64,000 nt of DNA, from positions 1 to 64,000 of the forward strand of contig JACKDR010000014.1 in NCBI GenBank assembly GCA_020633495.1, read 5' to 3'. The notes below the pieces were generated by a model. That model had not been told where the DNA came from, ran no database searches, and was given only the letters and a program-made list of their open reading frames with translations. Of the stretch, positions 22,831-32,659 are shown piece after piece. The DNA is from Kofleriaceae bacterium. GTDB taxonomy: Bacteria > Myxococcota_A > Polyangia > Haliangiales > Haliangiaceae. Both the position numbers and the translations under genes were made by a program. The number at the start of each line of letters is the position of its first letter. Within the stretch, counting starts at the first letter, position 1.

Positions 22831-24262
22831 CAGTTTAATCTTCAAAATTTGGGGAATAGGGGCGCCCTAATAGGTAGGACTATATTTGAATTTTTCTCAG
22901 TTCCCACTTTTTTCTTGGATTAAAATTCCATTTTACTGTTAGTTAGACCATATTTGATTTATGTAAATTTTGCTATGTAATTCTCAGATATTTATTAGAC
23001 TATTTATACTCTTTTTGAAACTTCAAAAACCACTTTAAAAATTTCGCCGAAGTGGGTTGACTCAAATATTAAGGAACGATTAGCTTTGTTTCAATTCAAA
23101 GTTCAGGGCGTGGCTCCTAAGGTTGCAATTCAAGAATTCTTCTTACAAGTCAGAATTGCAAATGTGGCTCTAAAGCTGACCTAACAACATTTGCAGTAAC
23201 AAATTAGAAATTCTCCAAAGTTTCTTAAAAAAAATTAATTTTAGAGCCAAGAATTAAATATACAGAAATGTATGGCTCTAAGTAGATAAAAAAAAATAAT
23301 GACTCTAAGGCGAACTAACCAAAATTTGGGGTCGAGTTGATCAATCGGTTCCAGAAATTTTGAACTTGAGCGAAGTGGATTTTTAAAAAGAGTCTCATGG
23401 TGAAATAGAGTGTTTTCATTAGTGTAAAAGCTTTGTCTCTCTGGGTTTAGGAGACACTTCTCTTAGAACCATTTTGCCCTTCCTCAGAAAGGTAAAATCT
23501 CCACTAGAAAGATTGAAATCACTTTCCAGCCATAAGGAAATGTAAACCCCAAAAAAGTGGAGATTCTGACACATCTTTACAATTGACGTTTTATTTTTGT
23601 AGTACTACTTTCTGGAATAAATTAATTTTTTTGAAAAAATGAATTTAACTTTAAATACTATGAATAAATTAATGCATAAATTCAAAATAAATATTAAAAA
23701 AAAAAATAAATTAAAATGAATACAAATATTTAATATGATTTTAATAAAAAAATTGGATTAATCAATTACCTTTACAATAATCTGTTCAGGCGACGTATTT
23801 TCATCTTGTACCGAAATCAGAAATTCGAAATATCAAAAATTATTTTTAAATTTATTAGAGCCAATTTGGTGCGAGAGTGAGCCCTGTTATTCAGTAGTCA
23901 AATACCATCTCTCAGGGCTTACTCAAAGCTCTCACACTATAAAATGAGTCTTAAAAACAATTCGATTGACAGAATCTGCTCCAGTAAATCTGTCGAACTT
24001 CCGCTGCTAGATAGATTAAAGACTCTCAAGAAGTGACTCTTAAATCTTAAAATTGATTTTCAAGCAGTGTTTGGAAATCGTTGATCATCTGTTTAAGGAT
24101 TTCTTGATTTTCTATCGATTCTTTAGCTTTGGCTTCTTGGGTCTGGAGATCAATATTTGGAATGATAAGACTCGTTTGTGTAATCTAACACTTGATGCTT
24201 AATTTCTGATAGTATACTGACCTGAAAAATATATATGATTTAAGAATTTTTAATAGGCTCTT

Positions 24263-24410
24263 GGCGAGAGTGAGTTGTAATAGAATGCATGTAAATATGT
24301 CAGGCTTCTAACTACAAAAGCCCATTTTCAAAAGAAAAGGTTGACTAAGAATCCTTTGAAAGAGTGAGTAGACAAGAATGCGTAAATGTGTCTCAGCTTC
24401 TGCTAGACCC
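24263..24410 (+). repeat. Two diverged copies of the GACAAGAATGCATG dispersed repeat
   Basis: GGCGAGAGTGAGTTG..AGAATGCATGTAAATATGTC.GGCTTCT at 24,263-24,310 and AGAGTGAGTAGACAAGAATGCG.TAAATGTGTC.CAGCTTCTGCT at 24,361-24,404 share the core found elsewhere in the segment. Confidence 0.5.
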
Positions 24411-27400
24411 TCTCAGCAAGATTCATTTATAATTAAATAATTTTATAATTTTTTAAATTTGAGATTTCTTCTTAAGTGCTCTAGAGTGTAGTCTCTAGCC
24501 TTTAATATCTCATCTCTCTTGTTATCTTCAATATAAAATCGATTGATTGACTAGATTTTTTGCGTTTCCTGACATTATTTATGAATACTATTACAGTAGC
24601 ATTAGGGTAATAATATAATGTTACAGTAATCTATAAGTGTCAATCTGAAATACTACGATATAAATGTTGACGGTCTGAATCCATTAAATCAAACAAACTT
24701 CCTTATTTATATATGGATTTACGGAACATAAACCCGTTACAAACGTTGACTTGAAAGCGAAAAATCGATTAAACGTAGAGCCGCATGTTTGCTGCGCTGC
24801 GCTGCGCTTCGATTTTTACCTCAAAATCGCGCAATACAATCTGGCAAATGTTCTGCAGAATTAATATGAAGCCATTTGGCGCGATTTTCGGTACGTTTCA
24901 AAATTCCATTTAGCGTCCGCGACATTTGGCGCTACGATTTCATGGCAAATGTCACCTGGTCGAACATTCCGCGCGTTTGCCGATCTTTCGAAGCGTTTCT
25001 CGGATTTTGGGACCGAATCTGCGGCAGTTCTCCAGAATATGGGCCATCCTGGAGGTCATTTCAACAAAAATCTCTCTGGATATAAGAATATGACCAAACC
25101 AAAACTTGGTGCTTCCTATTTTGATAAATTTTAAAATTATTTGATTTCCCATCTTTAATAAATAACATCACTAAGCTCCTGAGGGATTGTGATTCTATTT
25201 CTTTCTCATCAAATTATGTCTTAGACACTGGCGTGTAAGAACTTTCTCTTTAACTTTTGAAAAAGTATTTTTGCTGGAAAATGAAATCAGCCTATTTTTA
25301 TTTTAAATATCGAAAGAATTGATGAAATTCGTTCTGTAACGAAGAAATTGATGAAATTTCATAATGGAATGCAATCAGCAATGGACTGGCGCTGCAATCA
25401 GCATAATCTTCAATTTGAATTTTTGGGAACATTTGAAAATCAACAAATAGCCTCAGACTTTAAAACATTGGCGCTTTTGTTTTTATGTTGCGCTACGTTG
25501 AAATAAATGTTTTTAACGCAACGCCGAATATCTTACAGTCGCTAGGGATAATTAAATATAATATAGTTTTTATCAACGGTTTTGTAAACCTAAATTTGTT
25601 TTTATATGAATGAATCAGTCTTTTTGATTTAAAAGATGAACAAGAATGAATGTATAAATGGATTGGTCAGTTTCTACTGCTAAGAACATACAATCTACCA
25701 TCTTTCTAAGTACTGTCAAAATGACAGATTTTAGTTCATTGTTTTTGTAAATGGTTGAATCTATAAGTGAATCAAAGAATCATAAAAATTACTGAAATAT
25801 AAAGACAATTTTAGATTATGGCAAGCAATTTTTGTTTTCCAAACTACTATCTCAAAAAAAATCATGAAAATTGAAAAACTGAAGGTTTTTCCATCTTTAT
25901 GTGGATATGGTTCTGCAGTATATTTTATTTTTTTGCTTAAATAAACAAAATAATTTAATTGGCACCCTGTCGGCAATATTCAAATAATTTATAAAAAATA
26001 AAAAAACACTCTTTATAAACCTTTTCTCTATAAACTGTATCTGTCTCTGGTAGACAAGGAATGTATGCAATTAATAAAATGTGTCCAAGCTTGTTTTTAC
26101 TACTTCTTTCAATGGCAGCCTCAAGAATGATTCCTAAATGTGCAATGCTTCAATTCGAATAAAAATTGTGGGAGAATAAAATGAAAAATCAATTTAAGAC
26201 AGTATATACATGACATGCTGTCTGAACCGCCCTCTAACCACCGTAATTTCAAATATCCTGGTCAGTTGATTAACCAGTTAACCAATCAGGAAATTCTGCA
26301 GAAAATCTCTTGTTGTCTAGTTTGTTATATAAAAAAATCTGAATTTAGGTTATTTTACTAAATCGTTTCCTCATTTTCTGAACTCGATTTTTTATTTCTA
26401 CAAAATTATTTCCATCCATATTAGTGGATAGTCCATAAATTTTTAATTGATTTTAGTACGCACACAGTTCGTTCAAACTCACCTTATACTTAAAAATAGA
26501 AATATGAACCAAAGACAAACTATTTGACAGACTTTAAGTAATTGAACGAATGAATCATAATTGACTGCACAACGTTGGATATCATAAAGTGCGGTGTTTT
26601 TGGTTGAAATCTAAAATCGCCATTCAAAGAGAGTTATAGAACTGGAAGCAAGAACCATCCGATGAAAAATAAATTAGTTGAATTATATTTTGAAACATTC
26701 AATTTAATCAGGTCACTAAAGGTGAATTTGATCTGGATTTGATGGTAAACCTACTAAGTGCTTCATAGAAACAAATCTCTCCTCTTTGCCCTGTCAATCT
26801 CCTCTTTCTTCCGGCTTACATGATCTTTCAATAATTGATTGCAGTAATAACGGTGGATAATAATGAAATTTAATTAATAAAATCTGGGGTACTCCGATCG
26901 ATTTTGCAAATCCCGCAATTTTATGGAAAGCCAAATTAGAGAAATAAAAGAAGCTAGTCGTCATTCATTGAAACTTTTAATAAATGAATAATTTATACAT
27001 TTTGAATCATCAATTTCTCATATCTTTAAGTGGATTTTATGGTGAATATTTATGATATTATTTGACTTCTGACTAGCGACCATCTCTTGCACTTATTCCC
27101 AACCAAATGTCAGTTTCTAATCATTTTGCTTACCGGGAATCTGCAAACCCATAATTTTATCACAGAAATCAAACTGCAATCGGAAACTACAAAAATTACA
27201 TTTTTTAAACATACTTTGCCAGTTCTGCTGGGTTCAAGCAATCGGTACTGGAAAATCAGGCAAAAATACGATTATTATTTTGGGGTTGTTTCATGAGGTT
27301 TCTTTCTAATTTCGGAACAAGAATGCATGTAAATGTGTCGAGCTTCTGCTCTCATATAAATATTTCAAAATATTTCAAACGTTGGTTGGTGGTGTTGGAA

Positions 27401-27502
27401 GGGTGGGAACAAACTCAAAAAGTCATAAAATCATGCAATTGGGTTTATTACGTCATAAAAATGTGCGATCATTTTGGGATCACTGATAATGTTAGGGCTG
27501 TT

Positions 27503-27568
27503 TGTGAGAAAGTGGGTTGACAAGGCCATGTAAATGTGTTCGAGCTTAAGACCCACTTTCACAACCTC
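27503..27568 (+). repeat. GACAAGAATGCATG repeat copy with inverted flanks
   Basis: The core GACAAGGCCATGTAAATGTG, then TTCGAGCTT, is bracketed by GTGAGAAAGTGGGT and ACCCACTTTCACAAC, which are inverted with respect to each other. This gives a compact 66-bp foldback unit. Related partial copies lie at 26,051-26,095, 27,313-27,350 and 31,446-31,495. Confidence 0.5.
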
Positions 27569-27784
27569 TAAAATCGGAGTTTTAGATCGGATAAATTTGA
27601 TGCTTTATAAATTTGAATAATGGTTGATTCATATGACTACCATAGGCATTTCTGGATAATCAGGGTCCGCTCACTTTTTGATTTCATAGAAGGAACCTTT
27701 CACAAAGGATTTATAAAATCTGATAATTTTAACTTCAAAATTTTCTGGACGAATTACATTTGTGAAGTGGGGCTGGTCTGATTC

Positions 27785-27952
27785 GGCGAGACAGAATATG
27801 TAAATGCGTCGAACTTCTGCTGCTAGTGACCTCGCGGATGCGGGCTGGTACTTTAGTTACTAAGTAGCAATTTGCGAAATGGACAAGCTGCTATAGCGGT
27901 AAGCTCCGGACACATTCGCCATTCTTGTCTACCGAATCAAATTCCCACTTTT
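27785..27952. repeat. Foldback (MITE-like) element, copy 1
   Basis: A forward core at 27,785-27,825 (GACAGAATATGTAAATGCGT, then CGAACTTCTGCT) is followed about 85 bp later by an inverted core at 27,908-27,940 (GGACACATTCGCCATTCTTG, then TCTACC). It forms a long imperfect hairpin and contains no reading frame. Confidence 0.5.
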
Positions 27953-28265
27953 TGAACAATTTTTATTGATGTTTCAATGCAAATATTTATAAGGATAAAA
28001 ACCTTCAGATATTTGTTCCCTCCTGTACTATTCTTCTAATGAAAGTCAAGTCAATGAGTTCATTAAATTTAATCTACGTATAAATCCTGCTGGATTCAAC
28101 ATTCCACAGGATAGTCGATTCCAATATCTCGACTCTGCTACAGTACTTTATTGAAAATCGACAAAAATAAAGAGAATCTTCGTTTTGATTATGCATATTT
28201 CTTCCAAATTACAGGTTCTGAAATTTAAATTTTGACTAGTTTTTCAAAAACGCCAAAAACCGATC

Positions 28266-28390
28266 GAACAGAGATACATGTAAATGTTTCAAGCTTCCTG
28301 CCTAATACCTAGTTTCTTGCGAACGATCTAAATGTGGATCAATAACAGATTAATGGACACATTTACATGCATTCTTGTCTACGAATAAGA
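28266..28390. repeat. Foldback (MITE-like) element, copy 2
   Basis: Forward core GATACATGTAAATGTTTCAA, then GCTTCCTGC, at 28,272-28,301; inverted core GGACACATTTACATGCATTC, then TTGTCTAC, at 28,355-28,382. Same arrangement and arm sequence as the copy 480 bp upstream. Confidence 0.5.
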
Positions 28391-30510
28391 GACACCCTCT
28401 CTCTCAATCAGTCTTCTAAAAGTTTAAACAAGGCAGAAAAATAAGATGAATTGCGAAAAGTTGTAAATAAATGAAATATAAATATGTAAAAATAGAATTA
28501 CAAACTTAATTGACGTGATTTATTCAAACATTAAAAATTCTGCACTACGGGTAAATAGGCCAAAATTTAGACTTTTGAAATATAAACTTAACTTCAGGTT
28601 TTGAATGAAAGAATGGAATTTTCTGAATAGAATCTTTCCAGAAAAAAATTGATTATTGAACCGACTCCTACATTGAGAATATTTTTAACTAAAAATATAA
28701 GATTACTGCTAGATTTAAAACCACGTGATGTCTTAAAACATAAAGCTAGATTTATTCAAAACTTAGAGATACCTTATTTTGACTTTAAATCTTCTTTTAA
28801 GAAGCTTTAATTTATGAAGGTCTGACATAGATTGTTAGTGTTTTGAATCAAAAATTAATTCATCTTTAACACAAAAGCAAAACAAAATGATTAAAATGTG
28901 AAGTCATCAAAATAAGCATGGCTTTTTGAATTAAAAAAAGTAAAATTGAATTTTAATTAATTAGTTATTGAAGTTTAAATGTGAGATGACTTATTAGATA
29001 AATCTTTACAAAAATTATAATTCTACCGCAAACCCTAATTACCAATTGAATAGAAATTTGACACACGAAATAATGACCCTAGTAAAATGTCAAAAAAAAT
29101 ATTGAATTTTGAAAAAACCGTATTTCAAAAGATTCAAACGATCGGAGGTAGAATGGAAACCCTAGTATATAAGACTTTCTTTTGAAAACCCTGGATAGAC
29201 AAAAAGTTTAAAAACATGATTTAATCATAATTTACGATTTTAAAATCGTCAAAAACCTTGATCATGGTAAGATGATGTATTTTTAGCATAAAAAGGGCGA
29301 CAACTAAAATTAAAATTCAAGAAAAAAAGTCTTTCTAATATGCTATTTTGAAACATAAATTATTCAAATGCGATAATCTAATTGTACTCATCTCTACTAA
29401 AATTAGCATAAAATTTTAGTTTATTTGACAAATAAAATTGAATTCGTCTTTGACATTATTTTAATCAATCAAAATAAGGAAAAACAAATTTTGAGTTCTG
29501 AAAAATAATTGAAATCTTACAAAATTTTATTTTAAGGTCTTTCTCTTTATTTAAAAGGCTTTCTGTATTTGGCTTACTTTGGGATTAACGATTTATTTCC
29601 TGGGTCTAAATCTGCGAAAAATGTCAAAATAGTCAAAATTTGAGGGCGAATTATTTCTTTAGTCAGCAAATCCCAATTTTTTGATGTTTCAAAAATAGCA
29701 TATTTAAAAGTGATAAAACTTTTATTCCTGCCCCCATCTGTTTGTTATCTAAAAATCCGTTCTGAAATTGGGTGAACTGGATTGATGAACAGAAATGCTC
29801 TAAAATGTGTCAAATCAAATATTCTTTAACATAAAATGTGGAGACAAAGAAAAAAGAATAATTAGATTCAACTGAATGATGCAATAAAAGTCAAATCACG
29901 GACCCGACAAGTGGAAGAGCCTAACAGGAGAAAAAAGCTCGTTTCCAAAGGCAATTCTCTTATTAGCTGATGTTTCTGAACTTTTTGAGCTCTGATAATT
30001 TTTCTTGAAAAATTTCCTTTAGATTTTGCCTTATTCATTCGAACACGATTTCATACTATTGATTAATTAAGAAAACAAATTTATATGCATTTTCTGAAAC
30101 ATCAAAATATTTTTTAAAATTCTCTTGAATGGCAGCTGATTTTTTTCCTGCAGCCTTTAGTTCAGATTCATTTTTGACGTGAAAGAGATGTAACTGTTTA
30201 GTTGTTTGAAACTTTTTTACTATACTGCAGATACTTGGGCCTATTGAATTTGATTGATTTCAAACAATCTATATGCATTTATGAAACACCATGAAAAATT
30301 TAGAAGCAGATTTTTAAGATGTTGTTTCAAAATCACTTTATAAATGGATAAATTTTTCATTTTTCAATTCTCCGGCGTTTGAGTGGTAAGATGGCGGTGT
30401 CAATAAATCATTCATTAAGATATTTCTTGATGGGTTCTAATAATGGGGAATTGCCAAAACCGTTCTTCCAGTCATATCATCTGATTGAAAATCAGTCATT
30501 GCCTGAAATG

Positions 30511-30585
30511 AGAGATAGATAGATACATAATAGAGTGATAAATAGAGGATTAGATAGATGAATAGTTAGATAGATAGATGGACGG
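30511..30585 (+). repeat. Imperfect (GATA)n microsatellite
   Basis: Runs of GATAGATA and TAGATAGATGAATAG interrupted by point changes. Tetranucleotide arrays of this type are usual in eukaryotic genomes. Confidence 0.85.
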
Positions 30586-30713
30586 AAAATTTTATTGATT
30601 TTTTTTGTACCTTGCGTGACCCAGAACATATTTAAAAGAAAAAATTGTTAAATTTTCAATATTATTTAGACCATCCATTTTTTTGATTTTTGTGAAATAG
30701 AGGTAAGACAGAT

Positions 30714-30835
30714 GAGCAGGAAGACAGACAGGCAGACAGACAGACAGAGCAGGCAGACAGACAGACAGACAGGCAGACAGACGAACGAACCGGAACCTGA
30801 ACAGACAGACAGACAGATAGATAAACAGACAAACC
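30714..30835 (+). repeat. Imperfect (GACA)n/(GGCAGACA)n microsatellite
   Basis: About 120 bp of GACA/CAGA units with GGCA variants, broken once by a GAACGAACCGGAACCTGA stretch. Together with the neighbouring GATA array it resembles the GATA/GACA simple-sequence class of animals. There are no spacers, so it is not a CRISPR array. Confidence 0.88.
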
Positions 30836-31914
30836 TTCAGTCGGGCGCTCAGCGTAGCACTTCATGGAATCCAGTTCCGATCTGGTGCCCCCATAAATAC
30901 GGTACTGAAGCATGCTGGTCCCAAACGCTTTTGTAGTGTCGCTTACTTGTGTTTGTGGGCAGCAGACAGAAATTGAAGTTGAAATTTTAGGAAATTTGGA
31001 GATTTTGGAAGAATGTTTTTTGTTTGATGTTTCAAAGCTCGTTGTTGTTGATTTAATTTTCTTTTGCAATATTATTGGACGACCTCCAATACGTTGGATT
31101 AAAAAATATTAATCTTTCAGCAAATTTGAAAATTTCCAAACGACTTTCAAAATTGTTTTCTAAAAATAAAATCTCAGTAATTCCCTTCAAAGATAAATGT
31201 TTCAAATCTATATCCCAGCCTGGTGATTTTCACATCTTAATTGATCACTTACGCTGTCATTAAAAAAAAAATTCAAAAGATTTATTTAAAATTACAATTA
31301 AAATTTACAAAATTTTAACTGCCATCGGATAGATGGTAGTCCTGTAGTCTCCCATTGACAGCCAGAATTAGGTGTCACCACCAGGATGTGGCGGAAAAAT
31401 TGGAAAAAGTCTCTGTGTTTGGGAAGATATCTGCGAAAGTGGAAATTGGACAGGAGTATCCAAGCTTCTGCATTACCCACTCTCTTGCGATTTTACTTTA
31501 AAAGAGATTGTCCCTGAGATCTCAGGCCGAGAGTGGGTCACTGAATAGTCAGGCTCGGACACTTTCATCGATAAATTCAGTAGTTCACTCTCTCGCAAAA
31601 TATCTCATGTTGAGAACAAATTTTGTATAATAATATTTTTCAATTTTCAATGAACAGTTTAGCACGTCGCCGATATAAGTTGGTGTACCGACAACTATTT
31701 CTTGTGATGCATGCCCAGTGCGTACCAGTAGAAGGCTGCATATTCCTGAAATTAATTAAATAAATATTAATTTTTCTCTTTCAAAATTAAAATTGATAAG
31801 AAATGAATTCATTTATTTAATTTGAGATCGGAGCAATTGAAACACTAAGTTTGTTCAATTGATATGCATTTTTCGAAACATCAATTTTCTTCCTCATGGA
31901 TATGAGCGGTAAAT

Positions 31915-31960
31915 TAACAGCAGCGCAGAATAAGAAATAGTGGGTCCTTAATGCAGCTGC
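31915..31960. other. Composition break B/C, probable assembly join
   Basis: AT-rich text ends near AATAAGAAATAGTGGGTCC and GC-rich bacterial text begins within about 30 bases. The last copy of the segment-B octamer repeat is at 31,875-31,882, just inside the AT-rich side. No mobile-element end is recognisable. Confidence 0.65.
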
Positions 31961-32655
31961 CAGATCAGCCGCCGGGCCAGGATCGATCGGCAGCGCGGCG
32001 TCAGCGTCGCCACAGGAAACGCTGTCGCGGAACGCGCGGCACAGCCTCGTTCCTATCCAGTGGGCAGCGCTCGCTCGCAAGCGCGCAGCGCGGGGCGGCC
32101 CGGACCCGCCGCCTGCGCCCGTCGGCAGGCGCGGGACCCGCCAGCCGCGCGCGGTCGGTGTGTGCCGCCTCCTGCTACCTCGAGGCGCAGCGCGGCGGCA
32201 GGCGTGCGGTGCCGGATCTTCGCGATCGTACGGGCTGGTACGCTATGATCACAAGAACAGGATCGATGGCAGGGGGCGGCGCGGTCGCACCTCGCGTCGA
32301 TGGAAGGTGAACCAGGCGTCGCCGTGCACAGGCTCGACGCAGCGGAACCCCGAGCGACGAGCGGGATTCAACCGCGGAGACCGGCATCGCGCGTTCGGCG
32401 CCGACGCCCGCCGTGGTTGCTGGCGGCGCCGCGCCGGGACCGGACGCCGCGGTGGCCGGCGACGCCAGCATCACGCGTCACCGAGCTCAGGTGCGCGACG
32501 CGAGGGGGCGACGTCGCGCGCGCCGCCGCCGCGCGCCTCGGTACCGCCGCGCCCGCGCACGGCGGGGCGCCGACGGGCGACAGCGGTCACCCGCGCCAGC
32601 GCCGAAGGCCAATGGTGGCGCTGGAGGAGATGCGCCGCAGACGCGCAAATCGTCA
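31960..32655. other. GC-rich, frame-broken DNA without an assignable gene
   Basis: Bacterial composition, but no frame gives a recognisable protein. It probably holds the upstream region and the N-terminal codons of the kinase that follows, degraded by indels as at the end of segment A. Confidence 0.4.
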
Positions 32656-32659
32656 CCGT

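Larger units (their letters stand above)
19510..31950. other. AT-rich, noncoding, eukaryote-like segment
   Basis: No reading frame longer than 135 codons occurs and none resembles a known protein. The text has homopolymer runs, A/T-rich low-complexity stretches, tetranucleotide microsatellites and dispersed short repeats, with GC near 30% by eye. This is unlike a phage, plasmid or bacterial chromosome, which would be densely coding, and fits intron or intergenic DNA of a eukaryote. Apart from the repeats and two weak exon candidates listed separately, I see nothing gene-like. Confidence 0.75.

Noticed and set aside
24876..25134. Overlapping 60-70-codon frames on both strands
   Set aside because: Open on several frames at once, no splice signals and no recognisable family.
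30714..30835. Possible CRISPR array
   Set aside because: Units are 4-8 bp without unique spacers; it is a microsatellite.
30662..31069. 135-codon minus-strand frame with Cys/Ser-rich repeats
   Set aside because: The CLSVCLSV text is just the translated GACA microsatellite.
19510..31950. Prophage or plasmid island between bacterial flanks
   Set aside because: Gene density is near zero, no integrase, portal, replication or toxin gene is seen, and microsatellites are present.
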